Notes: generated from the sequence alone by a model not told the origin. A DNA stretch of 64,000 nt from Orobanche coerulescens (GCA_033398695.1 CM065809.1:172040501-172104500); one strand, 5' to 3'. Numbered from the stretch's first letter, positions 9,957-21,690 are shown. Made by a program: numbers and translations.

Positions 9957-12365
9957 GTAACACCCCAAACTAGGCGGATATTACGGTCTGTGGACCCCGA
10001 CTGGGACCCACCGGGCGAATGAAAATGAATGAATTACACAGTAAATGTAGTACCGAACCACATTACAACATCAATTACTCCGACGAGGAGTTTTATACAA
10101 CACACCTGTGATAAAATAGAATACATGTGTATTTTATGTGACGATAAAATACACAACACGAATGAAATGAGCATTCAAACGGAATGTCTGCAGCGGAATA
10201 AATAAAGGAAACATAAATGATGAATAAATGATCGAACAGATCGGGCCCCTACTAGTATCACTGACTCTCGCCGTCACCGTGCTCTCCCGTGCTTTAGCCT
10301 TGCCATGACGAAAAACAATATCCCCAACGGGGCCGGCCATACGTAACAACAATCCTCAAGGGTTGAAAAATACACAATCATGATATATCCAAATTATGAA
10401 TTATTCTTGTCGAAACATACGCAATCAAACATGCTATATGAATCGACTAATCAAGACGGCTCAAAGGAATGGCGCCACACTACGTCCGGGATGGAAATGT
10501 GTCCGTGCACAAGCCACCAACGATCAAACACGCGTGGTCTTGTACCTAATCGGTCTCACGAGCAATCGACTCGTGTGCACATCAATGTGAGGCCACCAAC
10601 CAACACACGACTATAATGTGCCCGACATGAAAATCCTACACATACCAACCGGCACGCCAAGATGACCCGGAATGCCACAATATGACAAAAGTGACAATGA
10701 AAATGAATAATGACTCACCAAGATTGAATGATGGTGAAATGAATGATAGCTCAATGAAATGATCGGAACCGCTGCTCCTTATGACTGAGGTGATTAATTG
10801 ACAATGACGAGTTTTGATACGATTAATACAATGATGAATGAGTTATGATTATGAATGAACAACGACAAAAGGAATGAATATCCTTTTAACCGAGTAAGAA
10901 TTAACTTACACAATACCGATGATGAATGTCCGTCCACGAACAACGTCCTAAATGAAATATCGGTCGCTCGAACAACCTTGAATAACACAATTACCAATAA
11001 TCCGATCATTACGCAAATCAAAAACGATCATAATCGACTCAAACATCGACACAACGATATCCGAGCTCGAATGAATCGAAACCAACTCCAAGATGAGTAT
11101 TTCAAACCATCAAAACACTTTCAAGGATATCAATAATCCATTAGGAATCCATAACTCATGATTACAACAACATCAATCGGAAAATCCCCAATTAACCGAA
11201 GTCAACCCCAAGGGTTCTTGAAATAATTCCGAAAATAACCATTAAATCCGTAGGAATATGTTTATACAAGTTAGATAATCCATAACTAACATATTCCAAT
11301 GATAATCCAAGCTTACACGAAGAAATCGGAAGGAAAACCCCAAAAATCCGAAATTCTAGATCCAAGAGATTAATACCTTTGATTCGATGTGATGAAGATG
11401 ATGAAATGATGATCAATCCAAAAGATGAGCTTGAAGATGATGATTGATGATTACACCTCGAAGAATCCTCTCCGAATCGCTCGAAATCGCCCAAAACTAC
11501 CGAAGGAATGAAATGAGATGAAAAATGACGAATTCTGACTAAACTGTCCAATTTATACTACCCGTGTTAGCGTGCGCTAGCCTTGTGCATAGCGTGCGCT
11601 AACGTGTAATTTGGGTAGTCCAAGACTTCGTCCGAACACGGTAGCGCGCTACGTACCTATTTGTAGCGTGCGCTACGGCCATACTACTAGCGTGCGCTAA
11701 TATCCATTGTTAGCGTGCGCTAGCGAAATATTTGACCCCGATGCGGAGTCCGTAAACTGTCGACCTCGATCGGACCCCGATAGCGTGCGCTACAACCATT
11801 GTTTAGCGTGCGCTAATATATCGGTTGCGTACGCTAACAACAATGCATAGCGACGCTATGAATTAACCCGTGCGATCCAAAGAGCCACCGGACTCAACCT
11901 CGATCTGTCCCTAGCGCGCTACTCCACACATATAGCGTGCGCTACTACAACCCGTTAGCGCGCTACTTACCACTCGTAGCGTGCGCTACAAATATTCTCA
12001 CCGCAGTCCAGTACCTTTCCGGATCGCACCAAGGTAGCCTTAGCGTGCGCTAAAGCCGAGCGGTAGCGTGCGCTACCTATACCCAATTAGCGTACGCTAA
12101 AAGGAGTATGTAGCGTGCGCTACTCCTCACGCATGTACCGCAACGAAAATGACAATGATGATAAACATGGCACGAAACTCCAATCAGATTAGTGATGAAT
12201 GACGATTGATACACGATACAATTACTCTGAATGATAAATACCATGACTGAATATGAGTGACAAATGATCAATGATGAATGAGATTACTGAGCATCAATTA
12301 CTGAATGATAATTACTGAGTGATAATTACTGAATGATAATTACTGAGTTACAACCGGGTATTACA
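9957..12365 (-). repeat. LTR A2 (5' LTR of the full-length family A element)
   Basis: 2409 bp, the same length as LTR A1 and almost identical to it apart from clustered differences at CTG/CAG/CCGG sites. It begins TGTAATACCC on the minus strand at 12365, followed on the outside by TGAAG (candidate TSD). It contains a palindrome array (11567-12123) and TATA box (11552-11557). Confidence 0.95.
11567..12123 (-). promoter_or_regulatory. TAGCGTGCGCTA palindrome array in LTR A2
   Basis: Same array as 3948-4502, with about 18 sites in matching order, ending 10 bases upstream (minus strand) of TATAAA at 11552-11557. Flanking spacers differ more between the copies than most sites do. Confidence 0.8.
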
Positions 12366-13309
12366 TGAAGTAAGCTGTGAAGCTGTTCGCCAGTAGATCA
12401 AAAGAATTGACGGATCGCGACGGTAATGAGATGTACCATCTATGGGCCAGGTCGCTCAGTGTTAGCGGGAACATTCGGCACCTGGTCGCGTCTGATGCCC
12501 CACACCCGGTCATGTAGATCCGGAACTTGCTCAGGTGAGTCTCGGGATCCGACCTCCCCTCGTACAGAGGTGTTTCGGGAGGAGCGATCCTACGCTGCAC
12601 GGGGGCGAGCTCGATATGTACCGCGAGTGGCTCGCTCGGCCCGACGATCTTGCTATTGGCGCCTGCCCCAGTTTCTAGGAGAGCCTTCATGTCGTCGATC
12701 TGGCGTTGCATCGCGGCCATCGCCATAGCTTGGTCGCTTGTGGCTCGACTTCCGAAGCGGGAGCCGAGGCGATCGTGTACCGATCTCCTGACTCCGCGGT
12801 CGCCGACCTCGGTTCTCTGGCGAGGAGGGGCCAGATGGCTAGCCTGCCTTCTGGCAGTCGGATACGCCGAACTCCTGGTGACGAACTCAAGCTCCGTCGT
12901 CTCGTGGCTGGGACTAGATTGCCCCGGTCGCCATGATGGGTCGCTGCCTAGGCGGCTGAAAACATAGGTGCCCCGGCTTGCGAGCACCTCTTCCTGTGAA
13001 TCAGGGCCTCCTGGCGATCGCTGGGACATTAGCCCCTTGAACTTCCGCTTGCTGACGCGGCGGATGGCCGAGGGGGTTATAGCGGGCGCGTTGAATGCTC
13101 TCCATCGCTCCTGGAGGATGGCCATGGCCTCTTCGATCTGTTCCGCGGTTTGGAACCGATCGAGCGAGAGGCTTGGGTCGTCCCTCGGGGGCGGGATCGA
13201 GAGTCTCGGACCGGCTGCCCTCCGCCATAGGCTGGGGCTCGGATTGAGTCGAAATGAGGCGTCTGGCGGTTCGGTCAGTGGCTTTCTTCGACGTGGAGGC
13301 CGAAGTCAT
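12366..13309 (-). pseudogene. gag: Gag N-terminal half of a Tat-like Ty3 element (D), truncated by the family A insertion
   Basis: The probable start at 13309 (MTSASTSKK) is followed by a frameshift near 13160 into the 13125-12366 frame. Features: a predicted helical segment (MAILQERWRAF), a charged linker, MAAMQRQIDDMKALLE (coiled-coil-like), then the retrotransposon Gag core with ETPLYEGRSDPETHLSKF, GASDATRCRMFPLTL and AHRWYISLPSRSVNSFDLL. The YDGxxDPxxHL / FPLTLxxxAxxWxxxLP pattern is characteristic of plant Tat/Athila-lineage Gag. The reading stops where LTR A2 begins, so the rest of D lies left of the window. Confidence 0.85.
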
Positions 13310-13436
13310 GATTCTGAAAGATTTTCTCTGAAGAACAGTGAGTGTTTCTTCAGGTATATGCCCCGGAGAACAGTGAGTGTTATTCGAGACGGTAGGAATA
13401 AAAATTGAGGGTAGATGCCCTTCCTCTAGCGTCAAT
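13310..13436 (-). other. Leader and probable primer-binding site of element D
   Basis: Short leader between LTR D1 and gag. The minus-strand sequence abutting the LTR, ATTGACGCTAGAGGAAGGG (about 13417-13436), occupies the PBS position. It is not the Met-type PBS seen in families A, C and G; the tRNA is not assigned. A duplicated GAGAACAGTGAGTGTT (about 13331-13381) lies in the leader. Confidence 0.6.
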
Positions 13437-14378
13437 TGTTGTTGCACGAAATATTATCCGAAGATGAATATTGCTGGAATGGTCGAGCAACAGCAAATTG
13501 CGAGAGCACGTCCGTGGGAATGGAAATACACAAGATTTGCCGGGTTTGTTAGGCCCGGGCTTGAATGCTCTCGCGAGATGTTATTAATACAAATATTCGG
13601 GGATACAAGTATTAATGTAAGAATGCGATTACAATGAGTGCAAAAGATCTTATTAATCTAGCTCTTGAGCGAAGCTTTGCCTGATTCGTCTCTGCCGACC
13701 GTATTTTGTGTAAGAGGTGCTGAGAGAGAAGAAATAACCGAGAGATATCTATTGCCAAGAGTAAGAAAGCCAAGTTATGAGTTGAACTTGTTCAGAAGCA
13801 GCCCATTTTCCAAGTGCAGGCAGCCTTCTATTTATAGGGAGATGCCTTGTTTTCTGGCGGGCGATCGCCTTTCATATAATATAATAAGGGGCGATTGTCT
13901 TTATGTCACATGGGCTGTCTGCCTTAAAGTCTGCGGCTGCTATTGGCAGCCATCTGTGCGGTCCAATGAGGAGTCGGCACGCGTCCTGAGTTGCTGTCAC
14001 GGGCGGTCCCACTGTACAACTTTCGGCGGGTCTGTCGGTTGGTGGAGCCGTCTGCCTCAGAGACAGATGTTGGTGGTCAATGATCCATGAAATGAGGATC
14101 TTGTCTCGGAACTGCACGTGGGTCTCTGTCCCGGGCTCAGGCCTTTGCCGACTGGACGATCGATCGCTTCGCGTGGCATGAGGCGGTCGTCATTTGGTCG
14201 GTCACCTGGGTTCGATCGCCAAGTACCGAGAGATGATCGATTTAGATGTCGATCGCTCGGCACCGGGACTTGTCCTGGGACCTTCAGTCGGCCAATCTGC
14301 CTTGACTGCGGGGCTGTGGCTCGGTCGCCCGATCTCTGAGGCGATCGCCTGTTGAGATGTATAAATCTCGACACAACA
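13437..14378 (-). repeat. LTR D1, 5' LTR of Tat-like element D
   Basis: 942 bp with TGTTGTG...CAACAACA ends on the minus strand. It is related in inverted orientation to the solo LTR at 28572-29676: shared blocks include the GCGATCGCC sites, the TATA region and the terminal ATATTATCC segment. A TATA box (minus strand CTATAAATAG) is at 13828-13837. GCGATCGC palindromes occur at 13859-13869 and 14340-14350 and related half-matches lie between. The outer flank is CCGTC, inside family C sequence. Confidence 0.85.
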
Positions 14379-14497
14379 CCGTCGATGGGCGTAAGTTACA
14401 CGTTTCTTTTGTATCTCGTTGAGTTTTCCTGGCGGGATATTGCTTCTCCCTACTTGTTTTAAGTTTCGGGACGAAACTTCTTTTAAGGAAGGTAGTA
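14379..14497 (+). other. 3' internal end and polypurine tract of family C element C1
   Basis: Matches 60170-60283 and, inverted, 63883-64000: the segment starting GATGGGCGTAAGTTAC and ending in CGGGACGAAACTTCTTTTAAG before TGTAAT. It is the end of the internal region of a plus-strand element interrupted by D at 14378/14379. Confidence 0.85.
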
Positions 14498-15088
14498 TGT
14501 AATATCCGCAATTTCGATTTCCGGTAATTTTCTTTTTTTTAGCGAGAGTCCGTTTTGACGATTCGCTTGTGACCGTTTCGTCATTATGAGAATGATTAAT
14601 TCTACACTTTTTGGCATCCGATTTCATTTCGGTGTCGTTTTGTTGAGTTCCGTGCTTCTTAGCGACTTTTCCGCACTTGAGTTCGATTCTTGCGAATCTC
14701 GTTCGAAACTGCTGTTTCGAGTTTCCCGTAAGTCCGTTTAACTTTGTTAGACATGTTGTGAACTTCAGTTTGGTTATTCAATCACGTATCGTGATTTTCG
14801 GGCGTTTTGGGCCATTTTATAATTTACCCAAAATTATGGGTATCCGTATTCGTATTCGTTGTCTTGATCGATTTTTGTGTTTATATGGTCGCGTGTGATT
14901 AATTGTTGCATGGTATTTCATTTCAGATCGATGATGTTGTCCGCGAACATTTCGTCGTGTTCGTTTCGTGCATTTTCGGATATCGAATCGTCGGGTCATG
15001 GCGGCTGAGCACTGGCCGGACAGGTGCGGCAGGCACTGTCGGAAGTGCTGGGCACTGGCCGGACAGGTGTGTCAGGCACTGTCGGAAG

Positions 15089-15732
15089 TAGGGGTGGAAT
15101 CGGTTCCATTCGGTTCAGTTTTTGACCGAAACCGAGAATCGAACCAAATATTCAGTTTCGGTTTGGTTCGGTTCTTTTTAAAGTTCGGTTCGGTTAAGTT
15201 CGGTTTTATAAATATTTGGTTCGGTTTCGATTTGGTTTGATGTTTTTTCGGTTGTTCATAATATAAATTCAAATATTATATGCAATAGAATAAGTTATAT
15301 ATAACAACAAGCCAACAAGAGTTATATATATGTTCAAGATAAAAGCTAGAGTTGCACAGCAATTTCCAAATATCTCAAAACATAAACAATCGTAAATCAC
15401 AGTATCTCATTCTCTCAACCTAAATTAATTGAATCACAAATTACATGAGCATATTATGGGTCCTCCTTGAACCCATGAGGGTCTTACAAAAAAATTTAAA
15501 ACACACCAAAATCACAAAAACAAGGTCATTTTAATATGTTGAAATTTGACTTCGGTCCATTTCGGTTCGGTTCGGTTTCGCCCGACCCCGAATCGAGAAC
15601 CGAACCAAATTAGTTCGGTTCGATTCTGTTTTTTTGTTTTTCAGTTCGGTCTTCTTCGGTTTTGGTTTTTCGGTTCTTTTTTCGGATTTTTCAATTCAGT
15701 TTTCGATTTTCGGTTCTGAAATGCCACCCCTA
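15089..15732. mobile_element. Short non-autonomous hAT-like element, 644 bp
   Basis: Terminal inverted repeats TAGGGGTGG and CCACCCCTA, flanked by an 8-bp target duplication with one mismatch (GTCGGAAG at 15081-15088, GTTGGAAG at 15733-15740). Both subterminal regions are packed with CGGTTCGGTT repeats in opposite orientation; the middle is AT-rich. No transposase ORF. The 8-bp TSD and TAGGGGTGG ends fit the hAT superfamily. Confidence 0.85.
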
Positions 15733-15780
15733 GTTGGAAGTGCTGTGCGATGGCCGGGCAGACGCGACAGGAACCGGCGT

Positions 15781-16152
15781 AGAGCACGCTACTGCCAGAA
15801 GGCTGCGCACATTATTCGGCCGGCCGGCGCACGCTATCAGGCTGGGCAGAGAGGTTTATGGAGTTCTGGACTCGGGGAGGATCGGCAGGTAGCGCACGCT
15901 ACTGTCGGTCGTGGCGCACGCTAATCGGCATGTGTAGCGCACGCTTTCGGCCGACTAGCGCACGTTACCTGGCCGAGCAGTTTAGTCCAGAGGGTTCTAG
16001 ACAGGTCGGCTAGCGCACGCTATCGGGGTCGGGCAGGCAGGTCCCGGTCGGCAGGTTGGGTCAACAGTGCCGGGTCATGCGGGCCCCGGCCGAGGGTTTT
16101 GGGCGATACTGGCCGATAGCGCACGCTAGTCCAGAAGGCTAGCGCACGCTAG
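15781..16152 (+). promoter_or_regulatory. Array of TAGCGCACGCTA sites upstream of TATA in LTR C1
   Basis: About 10 copies of AGCGCACGCTA (reverse complement of the family A motif), several degenerate (AGAGCACGCTA, GGCGCACGCTA). The last two sites lie 10-30 bases before a TATA box (ATATATATA, 16162-16172). LTR C2 has TACGTACGTA sites in the same position instead. Confidence 0.75.
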
Positions 16153-16161
16153 GCCGCGCCA

Positions 16162-16172
16162 GTATATATATA
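16162..16172 (+). promoter_or_regulatory. Probable TATA box of LTR C1
   Basis: GTATATATATATGGC directly after the palindrome array; the homologous position in LTR C2 has CTATTTAAGGC (33731-33739). Downstream sequence is conserved between the two LTRs. Confidence 0.6.
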
Positions 16173-18333
16173 TGGCTGAGTAGTCATATTTTCACCCGTT
16201 TTTCATTTCTATCTTCTCCTTTCCGCGGCTGGAGGCTTGGTGATCAAGGAGACATGTTGTCAAGCAATTAATCCACGAAGTTCTAGAGCTTATATCATTA
16301 ATTAATCATCCTATATCATCCTTTGATCCAGCGAATCAAGGTTAAATTTCCTAGAACCCTATCTTTGGAAAATTTTGGGGTTTTTGGGTTTTTGTCTGAC
16401 TCGTTCCGTATTGTTGATTAATCCATGATGGTTATGATTAATCTTAGTATTGTTCATGTGTTTAACATCATTTAATCCATTGTTCTTCACCGAATCAAGG
16501 TATATTTCTTGATTTTCCTTCGAGTTGACTTTTTGGGGGATTTGTTCTTGATTTCGTTTTCCATCCGTTTTTGATGAATCGATTGTTGTAAAATGATATT
16601 GTTAAACATATCATATGTATTGAACATCCATATTTCGGTTGGGAATTCCATTTTCATGTTTTTTTCGGGTCGATTCGTGTTCTTGGCCATTTTGGGGGAA
16701 ACCCTTGAACTTTCGTCATTTGTTCCTTGAATTCAGCGGCTTTAGGTCGTACTTTGGAATTTATTTTCGTTGTTATTGTTGTCGTTCGTAGTTTATTGTC
16801 GCGGGTTATCGTTCGGCAGAGGCGGCGGGTTCGTAGTCGGTTCGAGTCTCCTCACTTCGCTCGATTCTCCGCGTTGTGATTATTCGAGGCAAGTATCTTG
16901 CCCATACGTTTCATGTTTCGCAGGCATAATTGTTGGTAAATGATTTTATGTAAAATCCGGATGTTTAGTGAATGTTAAAAAGTATCGGTATGTTCTCGAT
17001 AAATATTGTCTTTCAATGATAACTCGGATGCTTCGTGAATAAGTGTGTTTTTGGCCTATGAGTGTTTAATTCGTTTGTTGCAAGACTTATGATCACATTT
17101 AGTGAATGTAATAAACCGTAATCATTTACCGAGGATTACGTGTTGTTATGTGTGCTTGTTCGGTGAATATGTGATGGGTGATATTGGTTGTTACCCCTTT
17201 GAAAGGAGGTTGTGATGCTTAATGTTGCTTGGCTTTATAGTTGATTATTGTTGGGTGCTTGTTGTGTGTGATATGCCTCCGGGTAGGATTGTTGAATCTC
17301 CGGGATCCATACTTGCTAGTATGGGTCGGGCGTGACCGTAGGGTTATCCATCGGGTATGTCTTGCGGGAACTCCGAGGTTCGTGGCTTGTTAGTGCGATG
17401 TCGGGGATAACTTGTGTGGTTATCCATCGGGTATGTCTTGCGGGGACTCCGAGGTTCATGGCTTGTTAGTGCGATGCCGGGATAACTTATGGTTGTGATT
17501 TGGTTATGAATGTATCTGTACTTGTGGTCACGTGGCAGTTGTTACGGTGACATGTGATTCGATATAGTTTCCCAATGGGTTATTCACTCGGGTATGTTCT
17601 ACGGGAGCATCTGAGGTCCGTGGCTTGGTAGCACGGGACGCGAATAATCTATGGAAACATGTTATGATATGAACGGGTCTTGAACCTCGTGCTTGTGATA
17701 GTGATGGTATGATTGGGTCGTGGACCCCGTGTGTTGTTTTCGTAGTTGTGCTTTGGGAAAATGACTTTTGGGCTGTGTCCCTAAACGTTTTCAAAACTCC
17801 CTAGATCGTAAAATATTTTTACAAGATGTATATCGGGTTTACCCCTATCTTTCGATTTAACCGTTTTGATCAAGTGATTTACCTCGAGAAGTATGTTATG
17901 GTTTCTAAGTCCTTGGAGTATGATTGTATGGCCTGTTTTCGTATTTTATACTTGCACTAGCAAAACAGTGGAGTTTTGCTAACCCCCGAGTATTCGGGGG
18001 GTGGATGTCTGTCTTTGCATTCAGGTTTTGGGGAGCATAATACAGGGTCGGCATGAAGGGTGATGAAAGATGATCGATACTAATTACATGAGGACACGTA
18101 CATTGTCGTATTGGTTTAGTTATATTTTATTTTCGCTGTAGTAATCTTTCCCCGTTGTACGGGAGTGTGTTGTATTCGACCCCTGCGTGGGCTTGTATTG
18201 TGTTTGAGTTGTATGTATTTATTGAAAGACCAAATCGGTGTACTGAGTCCTTTTAGCCTTAAAGGCATTGTTGAGATGTTCAATGTTGTTACCAGCCTGG
18301 TAAATCCTTGAGGAAGGGTTCCACGGCGTGTAA

Positions 18334-18867
18334 TAGGGTTGGGACTTTGGACCCGAATAACCGAAGATCCGAACCGAAATTGACATTTCGGTTCGGTTCG
18401 GTTCGGGTTTTAAGAAAAAAATTATTTATAAATTTCGGGTTCGGGTCCTGCAATAAATTTCGGGTTCGGGTTCGGTTCTTGTAATTTTAAAATTTCAATA
18501 ACCGTACTACCCGAAATTAGTGACAATAACCGAACAAAATTTCGGGTTTTCCGGTTATTTTTGAAAATTTCGGGTTTTCCGGTTATTTATGAAAATTTCG
18601 GTTATTTCTGAAGTAACAAAAAAAATTTCGGTTCGGTTATTTCAAAATTAATCAAGTAATGTAAAAATTTCGGGTTTTCCGGTTATTTCTGAAAATTTCG
18701 GGTTATAAATTTCGGTTCGGTTTTTTCGGTTTTTTGGTAAAATTACTTCGGTTCCTAGAAATTCGGTTCCTGGAGAAAAAAGTCAGGAACCGAACCCGAA
18801 TTACATAACACATTTGGAACTTCGGTTCCTTGCTTTTTTTTCAAGAAACCGAACTATCCCAGCCCTA
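18334..18867. mobile_element. Second short hAT-like element, 534 bp
   Basis: Perfect 8-bp target duplication GCGTGTAA (18326-18333 and 18868-18875). Ends TAGGGTTGGGA and TCCCAGCCCTA are imperfect inverted repeats. The interior is built of TTTCGGTTCGG and TTTCGGGTT repeats. No coding capacity. It inserted into the conserved terminal block of the family C LTR. Confidence 0.88.
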
Positions 18868-18903
18868 GCGTGTAATATCCCTGAGTGGATTGGGGGTGTT
18901 ACA

Positions 18904-19246
18904 GATGCGCCGTGCCGGTTCGCCTGAATATGGCCTGTGTAGAGACGAAAGCCCGAGGGATCGAGTTGATCCTTAAGAGGGTTGGTCATATAGCTTTGTG
19001 TCCTTATTGGACTTGAACTCTATTTTTTTTGTGTCTTAGGTTATTTTTGGAGAGCTGAAAAGGAGAAACGAACTGGGGTTTCTTCGTCTTGTTTGTGTTG
19101 TAAGCTAATATCTCGAGGCAATTTAAGATATATTTGTGGATAGCGGTAGCAGCACTATGCTTACAGTCCTAAAGCTAATTCTACAAGAACAAAGACTATA
19201 TCTCTATACAGTACAAGGTATATATATACTTATTCGACATATATAT
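18904..19246. other. Unclassified flanking sequence, 343 bp
   Basis: Lies between the end of LTR C1 and the copia TSD. It is not repeated elsewhere in the window and has no ORF of note. It is either old host DNA or a degraded element; nothing further can be supported. Confidence 0.5.
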
Positions 19247-20733
19247 TGTTGGAATATAAAACGCAGCGGAAGCGAGATGTAATCATATATTTTATGAAAG
19301 GTTTTATAAATTAACCAACATAAATAGCGGATCTATTTAGGCTTGTCAATTAATTAATTAAACAGATTAATTAACAATTTAAATATATGTATTTACGCAT
19401 TAGGAATTGGTAATTCATACCTTTGAAGCGAAGTGGTAGAAAAATCCCTTTCTGGTCGAGCGAACACCTCCTTGTATACTTCCTTGATCCACTTGTTTTT
19501 CTACCTCAAAGTCTTCTAGAGTATATCCCGCCTAAGATCCGGATGTCGTGTGGGCAACAATCTACCGGACTACTCGGAGAACAATAAAAATCGGCCGAAT
19601 TATTCCCAAGAAACACCTTACGAAATTTTTTCTCTATTTTTCTTGAATATTTTAGTATTTAGAAAAATATTGTGTTAGCTAAATTGTGGAATCCAAGACA
19701 CAAGTCAAGATCCACAATTAAACACAAGATATGAAAAAAATCAAAAATTCCTTGTTTAAGAGTGTGTAAAATTCGCCCCCCCATATACTCCTTATATAGT
19801 TGTTTTGGGCTACTTTAGGGACCTTAAGGAGGACAAGTTAAGGACTCCCAATAGATATTTTCTTTCCAATATTAGGACTCTTCCTAATATGAATACTCTA
19901 TTAATATCAACTTAGTCCACTAAAAAGTTGATATTGCACTTCCTACCAAAATCCCAAATTACGAAATTTGGCTCCTTTTTTAATGAATTATTTCTCATAT
20001 TTAAGATATTCCATGTCCATTAATTCATTTAAGCTACTGACAGCTTTTAATTAATATATTATACATGAGTATACCACTCGACTTTTATTATTATATCGGA
20101 AAATTAATTCCACCTGCAGGGTTTAATATAATAATCCTTTCGAGTGCCTCAAGGGATATGATCAACCAGACTGGTCGGGATACGATTTCTAGCTATAATA
20201 TTAATTAATATATAAATAATAATATTGCCCAAATTATCGAGCATATTGAGTCAATCATTTTGGCTCTCACCCATGATAAATCAAAGCAATAAATATTAAA
20301 TATATATAATTAAATATTAATCACTAGAATTAAGAAATAATAATTGTCCGAGATGTACGTTCTTCTTATAGTCAGAACAGAAGAATCTATCTCCCCTCGA
20401 TCCTGTTCAACGTATACCGAATACGCTAATTATATGCTAATGGTCAAGACCAACCAATCTCAAACATATATTACAACCTCTCACATAACGGTCTAATGTT
20501 ATATAGGTTGTGAACTAATTATTACTATATAAGGAACCGATAATGTGATCTTCAGTGTGACACGACACACCACATTATCTACAATATAAAGTAATTTAGA
20601 CAACATTTGCATAATCATGGCGTGAATAAATATGCAAAACATGTGACAAATGGATTAAATATTCTCATAGATAATGACTGGGAAATTAGGTAATACAAGC
20701 ACAAAGTATGATTTGATGTATACAACCCTAACA
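19247..20733 (-). repeat. 3' LTR of copia element F
   Basis: 1487 bp, near-identical to 29882-31350. It is followed on the internal side by a purine-rich tract (minus strand AAGTGGAAGAT, 20734-20744) that acts as polypurine tract. Differences from the partner include CAG-associated changes (for example 19258-19280 against 29893-29915). Confidence 0.93.
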
Positions 20734-20805
20734 ATCTTCCACTTATACTCAAATCATGCTTTTGAAGTATACTATCTAGACTGTCTATCTATCTCCCACT
20801 TATAC

Positions 20806-21417
20806 TCAAAGCAATGCTGCCATACATCTCAACCCCATTCCTTCCACATGCCCTTCAAATGACTTTGAGGGCAACCCTTTCGTGAAAGGATCAGCTAGGT
20901 TGTCTTCAGATGCTATCTTGGAGACAATAATCTTCCCCCTCTTCAAAAAATCTCGAATGATATGATATTTACGCTTGATATGTTTGCTTGCTTTGTGGGC
21001 CCGTGGTTCCTTCGAATTTGCAATAGCATCGGTATTATCACAATACAGTGTAATACTCCTAGGCAAATTAGGAATCACACCAAAATCCTTTAGGAAGTAC
21101 TTGAGCCATACCGCCTCTTTAGCTGCCTCTGAGGCTGCTACATACTCGACTTCTATGGTAGAGTCCGCTATGCATTTATGCTTCACACTCCTCCAACTGA
21201 TGGCTCCACCTCCCAAAGTGAAAACATATCCAGAAGTTGATTTTGACTTTTCTTTGTCCGCACTGAAATCCGAGTCAGTGTAACCCAAAGGACAAAGTGT
21301 ATCCGATTGATATATAAGCATATGCTCCTTATTCCTTCTCAGGTACTTGAGTATATGCTTGACAGCAATCCAATGTCCCGGTCCTGGTCCGAAGATGCTC
21401 CCACGCCGATGAAACAT
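20806..21417 (-). pseudogene. pol (RH): Ty1/copia RNase H domain and C-terminus
   Basis: A frame of about 200 residues. It begins at the end of the RT/connection (HWIAVKHILKYLRR) and continues into RNase H, with catalytic Asp in LGYTDSDFSAD, Glu in VEYVAASEAAKEAVWL and Asp in LYCDNTDAIA. It ends with HIIRDFLKRGKII, EDNLADPFTKGLP and GMGLRCM. These residues look intact. The first 10 residues are novel because they cross the RT deletion junction. Without upstream RT this is a remnant of the polyprotein. Confidence 0.92.
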
Positions 21418-21690
21418 TCAGGTTGACGAACAACCCTCCAACTACGACGAGGCATGTCCTTGGTTTGTTTATTTCACAATAGTGTCGATACGTGGTACAC
21501 TAGGTGTTTGTACAATTGGTATTGTCGAAATCTTGCCCCTAAGTTCTTCTAGAATGACCTCACTCCTAGGCTTGTGGCTTATTACATAGTCCTCCTCTAA
21601 GAACTGGGCATTGGTGCTAACAATGACCTTCTGCTCATTAGGACTGTAGAATAAGCCACCCTTCATTCCCTTCGGATATCCTACAAACAC
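21418..21690 (-). pseudogene. pol (IN-linker): Integrase C-terminal/linker region up to the RT deletion
   Basis: Contains VFVGYPKGMKGGLFYSPNEQ and FLEEDY, the conserved block between integrase and RT in copia elements, then a basic RRSWRVVRQP-like stretch at about 21425-21460. The next recognisable sequence is the RNase H region, so roughly the whole RT domain is deleted near 21400-21425. Confidence 0.85.

Larger units (their letters stand above)
2336..12365 (-). mobile_element. Full-length Ty3/gypsy chromovirus-like (Tekay-type) element, family A
   Basis: 10,030 bp from LTR to LTR, both LTRs 2409 bp. Order on the minus strand: LTR A2, PBS (9941-9952), gag, protease, RT, RNase H, integrase with GPY/F and chromodomain-like tail, polypurine tract, LTR A1. 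The order RT-RH-IN defines Ty3/gypsy; the integrase tail with EEATWE and long LTRs suit the Tekay group, which is an inference without a tree. It inserted into the gag of element D at 12365/12366. The target duplication cannot be tested because the other end of the tandem pair is outside the window. Pol contains several frameshifts. Confidence 0.93.
14498..18903 (+). repeat. LTR C1, 3' LTR of a family C Ty3 element
   Basis: 4406 bp including two hAT-like insertions; about 3.2 kb without them. Begins TGTAATATCCGC after a polypurine tract and ends GGGGGTGTTACA with no PBS after it, so it is a true 3' end. Its first 0.5 kb and the segment after the TATA box (CCGCGGCTGGAGGCTTGG) match LTR C2 at 33012-35965. 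The partner LTR is outside the window, so the TSD (candidate GATGC at 18904) is untested. A 42-bp tandem duplication (GCACTGGCCGGACAGGTG unit) occurs at about 15009-15088. Confidence 0.9.

Noticed and set aside
10855..11136. Plus-strand ORF in LTR A2 repeated in A1 and A3 (3242-3460, 38982-39248)
   Set aside because: It lies antisense in LTR sequence, its ends differ among copies through indels, and conservation is explained by LTR homology.
18904..19246. Possible host gene fragment
   Set aside because: No ORF, splice-site pattern or recognisable protein segment.
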